Positions 23,897 through 32,644 are shown, counted from the first letter of the stretch. The stretch: DNA of 33,898 bases from an uncultured Eubacteriales bacterium (GCA_900554275.1 USGS01000010.1:1-33898), one strand, 5' to 3'. Notes: generated by a model from the letters alone, not told the origin. Numbers and translations: made by a program.

Positions 23897-26491
23897 CTAT
23901 TGCAGCTTGCTTTTCAGCTCGTACAGCAAATTCAGCGCCTCCAGGGGGCTGAGCGCGTCCACCTGGGTGCGCCGGATGGCGGCGGCCACGTCGGCCTCCG
24001 CCATATCGGCCAGGGACACCTGCTCGTCAGGGTCGGCCGGTGCGGCGGGACGGCCCGACTCACTCTCCAGCTCCCGCAGGATCTCCCGGGCGCGGGACAG
24101 CACGCTGTCCGGCAGTCCGGCCAGCTTGGCCACCTCGATGCCGTAGCTGCGGTCCGCGCCGCCGGGCACGATCTTCCGCAGGAAGATGATCTCCTCGCCC
24201 CGGGCGTGGACGGCGATGTTGTAGTTCCGGACGGTGGGCAGCGTCTGCTCCAGCGCCGTCAGCTCATGGTAATGGGTGGCGAACAGCGTCTTGGCCTTCA
24301 GCTTTTGGGCGCAGTACTCCAGCACCGCACGGGCGATGGACATTCCGTCGAAGGTGGATGTCCCCCGGCCTATCTCGTCCAGAATGAGCAGGCTGTTCTT
24401 TGTGGCGCAGCGCAGCAGCTCCGACACCTCCGTCATCTCCACCATGAACGTGGACTGTCCGGCGGACAGGTCGTCACTGGCACCGATGCGGGTGAAGATG
24501 CGGTCCACCACGCCGATGTGGGCGCTCTGCGCCGGGACGAACGACCCGATCTGCGCCATGAGCACGATCAGCGCCACCTGGCGCATATACGTGGACTTAC
24601 CGGCCATGTTCGGGCCGGTGATGATGCTCACCCGGTCGTCCTTCGCACCCATGTGGGTGTCGTTGGGGACGAAGAACGCATCGCCCCGCATTTTCTCCAC
24701 CACCGGGTGACGGCCGTCGTGGATCTGGATCACACCGCTCTCGTCCACGGTGGGACGGCAGTAGTTATGCTGGGCCGCCGTCTCCGCCAGGGCGCACAGC
24801 GTGTCCAGCTGGGCGATAAGGGACGCCGCCAGCTGCACCCGCGCCACCTGGGCGGCGATGTGGGTGCGCAAAGCGGTGAACAGGTCGTATTCCAGCGCCG
24901 CGTCCCGGTCAGAGGCGGTGAGCACCTCGTGCTCCAGGTCCTTCAGCTCCTGGGTGATGAACCGCTCGCCGTTCACCAGCGTCTGCTTGCGTATGTAGTC
25001 CTCCGGCACCTGGTCGCGGAAGGAGTTGGACACCTCGATATAGTACCCGAACACCTTGTTGTACCCCACCCGCAGCGTGCGGATGCCGGTCTTTTCCTTT
25101 TCCCGGGCCTCCAGCTCGGCGATGAAGCCCTTGCCGCCGGACAGGATGCCCCGCAGGCGGTCCACCTCCGGGTGGAAGCCCCTGCGGATCATGCCGCCCT
25201 CCCGCACGGAGAACGGCGGCTCGTCCACCAGTGTCCGGGCGATCTGTCCGGACAGGTCGTCCAGCGTCTCCAGCTTGTCGTTCAGCGCCGCCAGCGGGCC
25301 GGCGGTAAACGCGTCCAGCTGTGCCTTCACCGCCGGCAGCTGCTCCATAGAGCTGCGCAGGGACACCAGCTCCCGCCCTCCGGCCGTGCCGAAGGAGATG
25401 CGGCCCATGAGCCGCTCCATGTCGCCGATGCCGCTGAGGGCCAGCCGCAGCTCCTGCCGGGCCATGTCGTTGTCCACCAGCGATGCCACGGCGTCCAGCC
25501 GCCGGTCAATGGCCACCGGGTTCAGCAGCGGCTGCTGCAGCCACGAGCGCAGGTTGCGCGCGCCCATAGGCGTCTTGGTCTTGTCCAGCACCCACAGCAG
25601 ACTGCCCCGCTTCTCCTTGGTGCGCAGCGTCTCCGTCAGCTCCAGATTGCGCCGCGCGGTCACGTCCAGCTCCATGTACGCGCCGGTGCGGTAGCACTCC
25701 AGCTCGTCCAGATGGGTCAGATCGGTCTTCTGCGTCTCATAGAGGTAGCTCAGCAGCCCGCCCAGCGCCAGCAGCGCCGCCGGATCATTCCGGGGCAGGC
25801 GGGCCAGCGCGTCGTCGCCAAACTTGGCGCGTACCTGCTTCTCGGCGGCGTTGGGGTTGAACCGGGCGGCGGCCAGCCGCTCCCGGTGGCAGGGGAACCG
25901 CTCCGTCAGAGCGGTGGTCAGGTCGGGGTCGTAAAAGGCCGCGTCGTTCAGCACCGTCTCCGCGGGGGAAAAGCGCCCCAGCTCGTTCACCAGTCCCCGC
26001 ACCCGGTCTGCGCCGGTGAAATATGTCACCTGTGCCCGGCCGGTGGAGATGTCGCAGGCCGCCAGCCCCGCGCCGGTGTCGCTGAGGTACACGCCGCACA
26101 GATAGTTGCTGCGCCCCGCGTCCAAACAGGCATCGTCCAGCACCGTGCCGGGGGTGACGGTGCGGATCACGTCCCGCTTCACCAGCCCCTTGGCCGCGGC
26201 GGGGTCCTCCGTCTGCTCGCAGATGGACACCTTGTAGCCCTTGGCGATGAGCCGGGCGATATAGCCGTCGGCGGAGTGGTACGGCACGCCGCACATGGGG
26301 ATGCGCTCCTCGTCGGACTTGGACTTGTCCTTGTCCCGGGTGGTTAGGGCCAGATCCAGCTCCTTGGAGGCGGTGCGGGCGTCAGGGCCGAACATCTCGT
26401 AGAAATCGCCCAAGCGGAAGAACAGCAGGGAATCCGGGTTCTGCTGCTTGATGTCCATATATTGGCGCATCATAGGGGTCAGCTCGGCCAT
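23897..26491 (-). CDS. mutS: DNA mismatch repair protein MutS
   Basis: An 864-residue mismatch sensor. The N-terminal mismatch-binding domain has the wedge FYE motif (Phe30-Glu32) in LFFRLGDFYEMFGPDA. Connector, lever and clamp domains follow. The ABC-type ATPase near residue 620 has Walker A GPNMAGKST, then DEIGRGTSTFDG as Walker B and signature, and THYHELTALE. The C-terminal helix-turn-helix dimerisation region is intact. Length matches the family. It recognises mispairs as a dimer and hands on to MutL, encoded next. The ATG follows AGGAGG, which overlaps the end of miaB (12 bases apart), suggesting translational coupling. Confidence 0.98.
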   Translation of the reverse strand: MAELTPMMRQYMDIKQQNPDSLLFFRLGDFYEMFGPDARTASKELDLALTTRDKDKSKSDEERIPMCGVPYHSADGYIARLIAKGYKVSICEQTEDPAAAKGLVKRDVIRTVTPGTVLDDACLDAGRSNYLCGVYLSDTGAGLAACDISTGRAQVTYFTGADRVRGLVNELGRFSPAETVLNDAAFYDPDLTTALTERFPCHRERLAAARFNPNAAEKQVRAKFGDDALARLPRNDPAALLALGGLLSYLYETQKTDLTHLDELECYRTGAYMELDVTARRNLELTETLRTKEKRGSLLWVLDKTKTPMGARNLRSWLQQPLLNPVAIDRRLDAVASLVDNDMARQELRLALSGIGDMERLMGRISFGTAGGRELVSLRSSMEQLPAVKAQLDAFTAGPLAALNDKLETLDDLSGQIARTLVDEPPFSVREGGMIRRGFHPEVDRLRGILSGGKGFIAELEAREKEKTGIRTLRVGYNKVFGYYIEVSNSFRDQVPEDYIRKQTLVNGERFITQELKDLEHEVLTASDRDAALEYDLFTALRTHIAAQVARVQLAASLIAQLDTLCALAETAAQHNYCRPTVDESGVIQIHDGRHPVVEKMRGDAFFVPNDTHMGAKDDRVSIITGPNMAGKSTYMRQVALIVLMAQIGSFVPAQSAHIGVVDRIFTRIGASDDLSAGQSTFMVEMTEVSELLRCATKNSLLILDEIGRGTSTFDGMSIARAVLEYCAQKLKAKTLFATHYHELTALEQTLPTVRNYNIAVHARGEEIIFLRKIVPGGADRSYGIEVAKLAGLPDSVLSRAREILRELESESGRPAAPADPDEQVSLADMAEADVAAAIRRTQVDALSPLEALNLLYELKSKLQ

Positions 26492-26503
26492 AAACGTCCT
26501 CCT

Positions 26504-27916
26504 TTATACCAGCTCTCCGAACAGCGCCCAGGTGTTGCTGTCGGTGATCTTCACGTCGTGATATGTGCCGACGGCGGACTTGTCCCCCACCAGGTGGACC
26601 AGCCGCCCTCCGGCGGTGCGGGCCGTCAGCGGCCAGCGGGTGTCGTCGCTCTCGCCGTCCACCAAACAGCGCAGGGAGCGGCCCACATAGGCCGCGTGCA
26701 GCTCCTCGGAGATGCGGTTCTGCGTGTCGCACAGTCGGTCGAACCACTTCTGCTTCTCCTCCCGGGACACGGGGTCGTCCATCCTCGCCGCCGGTGTGCC
26801 CGGCCGGGGAGAGAAAATGAACGTGAACAGCGCGTCGAACCGCACCTGCTCCACCAGCGCCACCGTCTCCATGGCCTCCGCCTCCGTCTCGCCGGGGAAG
26901 CCGATGATCACGTCCGAGGTCAGCACCAGCTCCGGCATGACCTTCCGGGCGTAGGTAATGAGCTCCAGATACTTCGCCCTGTCATAGGGCCGGTTCATGG
27001 CCCGCAGCACCCGGTCGCAGCCGGACTGCACCGGCAGGTGCAGCTGCTTGGCCACATGGCGGCTCCGGGCCATGGCATCAAACAGCTTGTGGGTGGCGTC
27101 CTTGGGCTGGGAGGACATGAAGCGGATGAGATAGTCGCCGTCGATGGCGTCCAGCGCCGTCAGCAGGTCGGCGAAATCATAGGGCGTGTCCAGATCCTTG
27201 CCGTAGGAGTTCACGTTCTGCCCCAGCAGCGTGATCTCCTTGAAGCCGTCGGCCACCAGCTGGCGGACCTCGGCGATGATCTGCTCCGGGTCGCGGCTGC
27301 GTTCCCGGCCGCGGACGTAAGGGACGATGCAGTAGGAGCAGAAGTTATTGCACCCGTACATGATGGACACCCACGCCCGGGTGCGGCCCTCCCGCACCAC
27401 CGGCATCCCCTCAGCGATAGCGCCGTGCTCATCCGCCACGGAGAACACACGGCCGCGGCGAGTATAGACCTGATATAAAAGCTCCGGGAACTTCCACAGC
27501 GCCTGGGGGCCGAATACCAGATCCACGTGGCGGTAGGACTGCCGGACCTTTTCGGCCACCTCCGGGCGCTGGGCCATGCAGCCGCACAGGCAGATGACCT
27601 GCTCCGGGTCGGCCTTCTTCGTATGGGTCAGCGCGCCCAGCGTGCCGTAGACCCGCTTTTCCGCGTGGTCGCGGATGGCGCAGGTGTTCAGCACCACCAC
27701 GGCCGCCCGGGCGGGATCGTCGGTGAAGCCGAAGCCCATGGCCTCCAGCATACCCATGATATGCTGGCTGTCGGCCACATTTTGTTGGCAGCCGAAGGTG
27801 TCCACCATCGCCAGCGGCGGCACGGCGTGGCCCTCATGCAGCACCCGTATTTTCTGTTCAAACTCCCGCTGCCGCTCCAGCTGCTCCTGCGGGATCAAAA
27901 CCTCTTTTCTGTCCAA
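26504..27916 (-). CDS. miaB: tRNA (ms2i6A37) methylthiotransferase MiaB
   Basis: A radical SAM enzyme that adds a methylthio group at C2 of i6A37, completing the modification begun by MiaA. It has 470 residues. The N-terminal UPF0004 domain carries the auxiliary cluster cysteines Cys43, Cys79 and Cys113 (FGCQQN, LNTCAIR, CGCMAQ). The radical SAM motif CNNFCSYC is at 188-195. The C-terminal TRAM domain (about 400-465) binds tRNA. TTG at 27916 is taken as start because GAGGAGG is seven bases upstream and no suitable ATG follows. It is the first gene of the operon, behind a promoter at 27965-27993. Confidence 0.96.
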   Translation of the reverse strand: MDRKEVLIPQEQLERQREFEQKIRVLHEGHAVPPLAMVDTFGCQQNVADSQHIMGMLEAMGFGFTDDPARAAVVVLNTCAIRDHAEKRVYGTLGALTHTKKADPEQVICLCGCMAQRPEVAEKVRQSYRHVDLVFGPQALWKFPELLYQVYTRRGRVFSVADEHGAIAEGMPVVREGRTRAWVSIMYGCNNFCSYCIVPYVRGRERSRDPEQIIAEVRQLVADGFKEITLLGQNVNSYGKDLDTPYDFADLLTALDAIDGDYLIRFMSSQPKDATHKLFDAMARSRHVAKQLHLPVQSGCDRVLRAMNRPYDRAKYLELITYARKVMPELVLTSDVIIGFPGETEAEAMETVALVEQVRFDALFTFIFSPRPGTPAARMDDPVSREEKQKWFDRLCDTQNRISEELHAAYVGRSLRCLVDGESDDTRWPLTARTAGGRLVHLVGDKSAVGTYHDVKITDSNTWALFGELV

Positions 27917-27964
27917 GGGAGACCTCCTCGCCCCGCGGACGCGGAGCGTATGTTTTAATGAGGT

Positions 27965-27993
27965 ATTATACCATATTTATACCGGCAATACAA
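27965..27993 (-). promoter_or_regulatory. Promoter of the miaB-mutSL-miaA-hfq-sepF-divIVA operon
   Basis: On the minus strand TTGTAT (27988-27993) and a perfect TATAAT (27965-27970) are 17 bases apart. The leader to the TTG start is about 42 bases. Confidence 0.75.
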
Positions 27994-28020
27994 GAAATCG
28001 ACAGAGAAAAATTGCCCGAG

Positions 28021-28055
28021 AAAATGGGGCGTACGCTATACGCACGCCCCATTTT
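28021..28055 (-). terminator. Terminator of the MBOAT/DHHW gene pair
   Basis: AAAATGGGGCGT (28021-28032) pairs with ACGCCCCATTTT (28044-28055) over an 11-base loop. On the minus strand it ends in a T-run just beyond the DHHW stop at 28063. Confidence 0.8.
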
Positions 28056-28062
28056 TATCCAC

Positions 28063-29160
28063 TTATCGGCTCAGCTTGAAGTAGTCGCCGGAAGCGGCCA
28101 GATTGCTCATCTCCGTCAGCACCAGAATGTCCGTGGACTCGTCGGCCAGGGACTGCATACTGTCCCGGTAATACCGCAGGTCGATCATGGTGATGGTCTC
28201 GTAATCCCCGGTGAGGAACGGCACAAAGGCGTTGGCGAAGGAGTCCTTCACCAGCAGCAGATGTTTGCCGTTTTCCACGCCGGTGGTGATGACGGTCTTG
28301 CCGTAGTTGCCGCCGAGGAACAGCTCGTACTTGTCCTTCCGCTCCAGGGCGGACAGGTCGTACAGCGTACCGTCCTCGCCGTCGCACACCACGCTGTCCA
28401 CGGCGATCTCCGGCGCGTAGTACACGCTGTCGTACACGCTGTCCGGCAGCAGCACCTTGGAGTACAGCGTGCCGCGGAAGCGGTCGCTGGCCAGCGTCAG
28501 GTCGTAATGGCGGACCGCGTGGCCGGTGGCCGCGGCCCACTGCTCATACACCGCCTGTGCGCCCATGGTGGTCCAGTGGTGGTCTGTGTGGTAGTAGGGA
28601 TCGTCCTCCGCCGAGAGCGTTTGGCGGCTGTCCAGCAGCGCACCACCCAGCGTGTCGGACAGCACGGTGAAGGCACGGTCCTCGTTGTAGAAGGGTGCAT
28701 TTTCCGGCAGCTTGCCGGAGAGCACACTGCCGGGGTTGGGGACGATCAGTGCCGTACAGGCCTTGTCGCCGTTGGCATTGAAGAAGTCCCGGATATATCC
28801 GGCGTTCTTCGCAAGGCTCGTCCAGTCGAAGCTGTCGTCTGTGACCCTGGCGAAGTAGCGTCCGTCAGCGCCCAAATAGGTGTTGCTGATGTCCTCCTTG
28901 CCCTCCGCCCGCTGCAGGAGGGAGCGTGCGGCCGTCCACACATCCCGGAGGATGATCTGGTCGCTGGTGTAGTTCTCCGTATCGGTCATGAATTTACCGG
29001 ACATCACGTTGTCCCACGTCAGTTTGGGCGTCAGCTGGAGGTAGCGGTTCTCGTTCTCAGAGAACGCCCGATCGGGGGTCAAGAAAAAGCTGCCTGCGGA
29101 CAGGGCCAGAATAATGGCGGAAATGGCGATCAGCGGCGCAAGGCCGGTTCTTTTTTTCAT
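28063..29160 (-). CDS. DHHW-family (AlgX/AlgJ-like) extracytoplasmic protein
   Basis: A 365-residue protein with an N-terminal membrane anchor or signal (about residues 7-25) and an SGNH-hydrolase-like extracytoplasmic domain. The motif HTDHHWTTMG puts Asp193 and His195 in the catalytic positions, and KDSFANAF supplies Ser307. In AlgX/AlgJ-type proteins these residues transfer acetyl groups onto polysaccharide. It follows the MBOAT gene by 12 bases with an AAGGAGG site. The pair matches the AlgI plus AlgJ/X logic: MBOAT moves the acyl group across the membrane and DHHW delivers it. The glycan acceptor is unknown. It shares motifs and the NAFVPFL stretch with the DHHW protein at 30867-32099. 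Confidence 0.85.
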   Translation of the reverse strand: MKKRTGLAPLIAISAIILALSAGSFFLTPDRAFSENENRYLQLTPKLTWDNVMSGKFMTDTENYTSDQIILRDVWTAARSLLQRAEGKEDISNTYLGADGRYFARVTDDSFDWTSLAKNAGYIRDFFNANGDKACTALIVPNPGSVLSGKLPENAPFYNEDRAFTVLSDTLGGALLDSRQTLSAEDDPYYHTDHHWTTMGAQAVYEQWAAATGHAVRHYDLTLASDRFRGTLYSKVLLPDSVYDSVYYAPEIAVDSVVCDGEDGTLYDLSALERKDKYELFLGGNYGKTVITTGVENGKHLLLVKDSFANAFVPFLTGDYETITMIDLRYYRDSMQSLADESTDILVLTEMSNLAASGDYFKLSR

Positions 29161-29172
29161 AACGCCGCCTCC

Positions 29173-30573
29173 TTAAAAACGGAAATACAGGAACGGATTG
29201 TAGCTGTCGCCCACCAAGAAGGCGATGGACACCAGCAGGACGATGACCGTCCACACCGTCCGCAGCCCGTCGGACAGGGCCGGGGACAGGGTCTGCTCCC
29301 GTTTTTCCCACAGCCGCTTGGGCAGGCTGGTGCAGCCCACCACGGCCAGCACCAGCAGCAGCCAGTCGCACCGCAGCAGATAGGCGGAGGTGGTGTCCCA
29401 CAGCGGGCCGGAGAACAGGCGGCTCAGGTATGCGCCCAGCTGGGCAAAGTCGGTGATGGCGAACAGCACCCAGCCCAGCACGAAGCACAGGCAGGTGTAG
29501 ATGTGGCCCACGAACCGGGGCACTCTGTCCAGCCAGCGCAGCAGAAACGTCTTTTCCAAAATCAGCAGCACGGCGTAATACACGCCCCACAGCACGAAGT
29601 TCCAGCTCGCCCCATGCCACAGCCCGGTGAGAAACCACACGATGGTGATGTTCAGCAGCTGGCGGGCCAGCCCCTTACGGTTGCCGCCCAGCGGGATATA
29701 GACGTACTCCCGAAACCAGGTGGACAGGCTGATGTGCCAGCGCCGCCAGAACTCGGTGACGGTGCGGGACTCGTAGGGGTAGTTGAAGTTTTCCAGAAAG
29801 TGGAAGCCGAAGAAATGGCCCAATCCGATGGCCATGTCGGAATAGCCGGAGAAGTCGAAATAGATCTGGAACGTGAACGCCAGCGCACCCAGCCACGCCG
29901 TGGTGACGGAGGGGGCGGACATGGCGGAGATGTCCTCCCATATCGCACCCATCTGATTGGCCAGCAGTACCTTCTTGCCCAGGCCGATGACGAACCGCTG
30001 CAGGCCCTCGCTGGCCAAAGGGATCGTCTCCCGCCGGTGCTCCAGGTCGTAGGCCACCGTCTTATACTGCACGATCGGTCCGGCGATGAGCTGGGGGAAC
30101 AGCGTCACATACGCGCCGAAGTCGATGATGTTCCGCTGGGGTGGCACGAGACCGCGGTACACGTCGATGGTGTAGCTCATGGTCTGGAACGTATAGAAGG
30201 AGATGCCGATGGGCAGCAGCAGCCCCAGGGCGGGGATGGCCGTGCCCAGCAGTCCGTTCAGGTTATCGATGGCGAAGTCCGTGTACTTGAAGAAGCCCAG
30301 AATGGCCAGGTTGCCCACCACGGACACGATCAGCATCGCCTTCGCGCCGCTCTCCCGGCCCTTGGCCCGGAAATGGCCGATGGCCAGACCGTTGCAGTAG
30401 TCAAACACGGTGGAGAACAGCATGATGGAGATATACTTCGGCTCGCCCCAGCCGTAAAACAGCAGGCTGAACACCAGCAGCAGCGCGTTGCGCAGCCTCC
30501 GGGGGCAGATATAGTACAGAATGGCGGCCAGCGGCAGGAATGCCAGCAGGAACGTGGTGCTGCTAAAGACCAT
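29173..30573 (-). CDS. MBOAT-family O-acyltransferase (AlgI/DltB-like)
   Basis: A 466-residue polytopic membrane protein. It begins MVFSSTTFLLAFLP, has the family core GISFYTFQTMSYTIDVYRG, the FDFSGYSDMAIGLGHFFGF segment, EFWRRWHISLSTWFREYVY, and the active-site histidine in GLWHGASWNFVLWG. In alginate and related acetylation, AlgI-like MBOATs pass acetyl from the cytoplasm to an external DHHW/SGNH partner. Such a partner follows here at 12 bases and another lies upstream. DltB-type D-alanylation is less likely because no dltA or dltC is nearby. The ATG is preceded by AAAGGAGAA at a rather long distance of about 10 bases. No clear promoter was found in the 293-base gap before it. Confidence 0.93.
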   Translation of the reverse strand: MVFSSTTFLLAFLPLAAILYYICPRRLRNALLLVFSLLFYGWGEPKYISIMLFSTVFDYCNGLAIGHFRAKGRESGAKAMLIVSVVGNLAILGFFKYTDFAIDNLNGLLGTAIPALGLLLPIGISFYTFQTMSYTIDVYRGLVPPQRNIIDFGAYVTLFPQLIAGPIVQYKTVAYDLEHRRETIPLASEGLQRFVIGLGKKVLLANQMGAIWEDISAMSAPSVTTAWLGALAFTFQIYFDFSGYSDMAIGLGHFFGFHFLENFNYPYESRTVTEFWRRWHISLSTWFREYVYIPLGGNRKGLARQLLNITIVWFLTGLWHGASWNFVLWGVYYAVLLILEKTFLLRWLDRVPRFVGHIYTCLCFVLGWVLFAITDFAQLGAYLSRLFSGPLWDTTSAYLLRCDWLLLVLAVVGCTSLPKRLWEKREQTLSPALSDGLRTVWTVIVLLVSIAFLVGDSYNPFLYFRF

Positions 30574-30797
30574 GTGGAGGGTTCTCCTTTGTGGATGATT
30601 TCAGAAGAGCTTCATCAGTTTGCCGAAAAACGTTTCACTTGTAAACGGCAGTTCTTTTGCGCAGGGAGAGCTCGAGGGGGGCGAAGCCCGCCTCGAATGG
30701 GATCAAATGTCGCGCAAAGCCTTGCTTTGCAAGGCGTGCGTGGAGCGAAGCGACTATTTTCGTGCCGCAGGGCGGCACAAAAATAACGACATTATTT
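30574..30797. repeat. Dispersed GC-rich repeat block upstream of the MBOAT gene
   Basis: The 293-base gap between the MBOAT gene and the upstream DHHW gene holds no credible gene. At about 30660-30705 it contains a block (GCAGGGAGAGCTCGAGG through GCCCGCCTCGAAT) closely related to a block at the right window edge (33842-33885). Small hairpins follow, GCCTTGC/GCAAGGC and GTGCCGC/GCGGCAC. A short minus-strand frame ending KLMKLF before the MBOAT gene could be a gene remnant, but nothing supports this. Confidence 0.5.
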
Positions 30798-30836
30798 CAG
30801 GCTGTTGAAAAAGCCTTTGGCTTTTTCAACAGCCTG
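30798..30836. repeat. 18-bp perfect hairpin behind the upstream DHHW gene
   Basis: An 18-base arm (30798-30815, starting CAGGCTGTTG) pairs perfectly with 30819-30836 across a three-base TTT loop. It lies 30 bases past the stop of the DHHW gene at 30867, so it could reduce readthrough to MBOAT, but no T-run follows on either strand. It may be a palindromic repeat. Confidence 0.65.
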
Positions 30837-30866
30837 AAGAGGGCAAGCCCGCCCTGTCAGGGGGTG

Positions 30867-32099
30867 TTATTTTACGCCGTTCAGCTTGCCGATCTGATAG
30901 CTGCCGCGGATAGCGGACAGGTTGTTCACAAACAGCACGTCGCTGACGCCCTTGCTCCGGGCCAGCGCGGTGATACTGCCGGTGTAGTAGCGGTAGTCGA
31001 CGACGTACACCGTCTGGTAGTGGTCCACCAGGAACGGCACGAAGGCGTTGCCGAAGGACTCCTTCACCACGATGCAGGCCGAACCGTCGGTCAGGTCCGG
31101 GTTTTCAATGACGGTGTAGGGGTTATCTCCCATGATGAACGTGCCGTATTTCAGGCTGGCCGCGGCGGTGGACTCGTCGAAGATGACCTTGCCGCCGGTG
31201 AGGCTGCTGTTCTCGTTGCTGCCGTACTCCATGTGGGCGTCGGCGCTGAGGGGATGGTAGGCGTTCACCGTGTCCGGCGTGGCGGACATGGCATCGGGCT
31301 TGCCGGCATCCTTATAGAACGAGCCCAGGAAGCCGGGATACTGGCTGATCTCGTACTCGCTCAGCTCATGGGGGGTGATGCCCTTGGCGGCGCAGAACTG
31401 GACGTAGGCGTAGTACGCGCCCAAAGCCGTCCAGTGATGGTCGGTGCGGAAGTAGATGTACTCGTTCCGGTGGGCCATCAGCGTGTCGTGAAGGGGTACT
31501 GCTTTTACATTGTTCCCCATTCCCGTCAAAATATCCTTCTCAGCCTGGGCCTGGTCGCTGCCGGGAATATCGCTGTACAGGCTGTCGGGCAGGGTGATGC
31601 CGCTGGACAGAGGGATGGCCATCACGTACACTGTGGCTGTGCCGCCGAGGTCGTCGGCCACGCCGTTGACGATCTGCTGGTACTTCTCCGCCAGGCTGCC
31701 CACGTAGTTATACATCTCGTAGCCGGTGTTGCCCACCACATACACGCCGCCGGACTGGTAGGGCGTGTCGCTGGTGGTGATCGTCCCGGAGGCGGGCCGG
31801 GTGGGATCGTCCAGCTGGCTGCCGTCCGTCTTGCCGGAGGTGTCAGGCTTGTCGGTGCTGCCCGGCAGGGTGTCGCCGTTGTCCGGGTCGACCGGCACGT
31901 CCGGCGTATCGCTGCCGGTATCGTCCGGCTCGGCGGGCTGAATCACATCTGTGCCGGGCGCATCGTCCGGCTTGGCCTTGTCCTTTTCAAATACGCTGGT
32001 GAAGATGGCCAGCACGGCCACCACCAGCGCCACGGCGGCGATCAGAAGCAGCAGCGCCGCACCGCCGCTGTGACGCCGGGGATACCCGTCCCGGCTCAT
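30867..32099 (-). CDS. DHHW-family protein with acidic proline-rich linker
   Basis: A 410-residue protein with one membrane anchor (about 14-36), a disordered Asp/Pro/Thr-rich linker (about 40-112) and an SGNH-like domain. Asp220, His221, His222 and Trp223 form the DHHW motif in RTDHHWTALG, and KESFGNAF supplies Ser348. It resembles the DHHW protein after the MBOAT gene but the linker makes it longer, so the catalytic domain may reach further into the wall. Its ATG overlaps the stop of the preceding lipoprotein gene by four bases (ATGA), showing tight coupling. A role in acyl transfer to envelope glycan is likely, yet direct esterase activity cannot be excluded. Confidence 0.83.
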   Translation of the reverse strand: MSRDGYPRRHSGGAALLLLIAAVALVVAVLAIFTSVFEKDKAKPDDAPGTDVIQPAEPDDTGSDTPDVPVDPDNGDTLPGSTDKPDTSGKTDGSQLDDPTRPASGTITTSDTPYQSGGVYVVGNTGYEMYNYVGSLAEKYQQIVNGVADDLGGTATVYVMAIPLSSGITLPDSLYSDIPGSDQAQAEKDILTGMGNNVKAVPLHDTLMAHRNEYIYFRTDHHWTALGAYYAYVQFCAAKGITPHELSEYEISQYPGFLGSFYKDAGKPDAMSATPDTVNAYHPLSADAHMEYGSNENSSLTGGKVIFDESTAAASLKYGTFIMGDNPYTVIENPDLTDGSACIVVKESFGNAFVPFLVDHYQTVYVVDYRYYTGSITALARSKGVSDVLFVNNLSAIRGSYQIGKLNGVK

Positions 32100-32554
32100 G
32101 CCGTGTACTCCTTGATGACGGCGCTGGCGGTGCTGGTGTCGGAGGTGACGCACAGGACCACGCACGTGCCGTAGGTCTCAAAGATCGCGCCGTCCAGCCG
32201 GGCCACTTCGTCGGGCTGGTAGCGGCCTGCCTCCTGCTTCTGGGTATCCAGATAGGACTGGATGGACACCTTCACCGCGGCGGCGTCGGTCTTGTCGTAG
32301 CACTGGACCACGAAGATCTCCTCGGAGGTAGCGCCGGCGGACATATACGCGCCCACCTCGCACTTCGCCGGCAGCTCGATGTAGAAGCCCAGGTCGTCGG
32401 CGGAGACGGCCTTCATCTCGCTGTCGAACTGTACCCGCTGGGCCAGGGCGTCAGCCAATCCGGCGGCGTCCACGGTGGCGGAAGTCTTGCTGCCGCAGGC
32501 GGCCAGGGTGAAAACGGCCATCACCGCCAGCAGCAGAGAAATAATACGTTTCAT
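32096..32554 (-). CDS. Small lipoprotein, DUF4358-like
   Basis: A 152-residue protein. ATG 32554 is chosen over one 15 bases upstream because GGAAAGGA sits correctly before it. A lipobox LAACGS ends the signal peptide, giving a lipidated Cys near residue 20. The mature part has a pattern of AGLADALAQRVQFDSEMKAV, then YIELPAKCEVGAYMS, EEIFVVQCYD and VKVSIQSYLDTQKQEAGRYQ, which fits the DUF4358 family of clostridial lipoproteins, often found beside MBOAT/DHHW genes. Its function is unknown. It overlaps the DHHW gene by four bases, so it probably assists the acylation system at the membrane, an inference from position. Confidence 0.75.
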   Translation of the reverse strand: MKRIISLLLAVMAVFTLAACGSKTSATVDAAGLADALAQRVQFDSEMKAVSADDLGFYIELPAKCEVGAYMSAGATSEEIFVVQCYDKTDAAAVKVSIQSYLDTQKQEAGRYQPDEVARLDGAIFETYGTCVVLCVTSDTSTASAVIKEYTA

Positions 32555-32582
32555 AGATCCTTTCCTCACTTTGCCTCAATAG

Positions 32583-32610
32583 TTGCCATCACATAGGGAT
32601 GTGCTGGCAA
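32583..32610 (-). promoter_or_regulatory. Inverted repeat at the predicted start site of the acylation operon
   Basis: TTGCCATCACAT (32583-32594) and ATGTGCTGGCAA (32599-32610) are arms of a dyad with 11 of 12 pairs matching and a four-base spacer. The upstream arm begins about seven bases after the -10 box, at the expected +1. It could be an operator or a 5' RNA hairpin. Confidence 0.6.
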
Positions 32611-32616
32611 TATAAC

Positions 32617-32644
32617 ATTATAGTACAAACCCCCGGAAAGTAAA
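32617..32644 (-). promoter_or_regulatory. Promoter of the DUF4358-DHHW operon
   Basis: A perfect TATAAT (32617-32622) follows a weak TTTACT (32639-32644) at 16 bases. The poor -35 element suggests dependence on an activator or low basal activity. Confidence 0.6.

Noticed and set aside
30602..30661. Minus-strand frame ending LMKLF as a possible gene remnant before MBOAT
   Set aside because: Only about 16 residues are readable before the repeat block, with no recognisable family, so a pseudogene call is not supported.
27958..30786. Plus-strand open frame of 942 codons opposite the MBOAT and DHHW genes
   Set aside because: It spans two well-supported genes and their intergenic sequences antisense. 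The product is Gln/His/Gly-rich without any domain.
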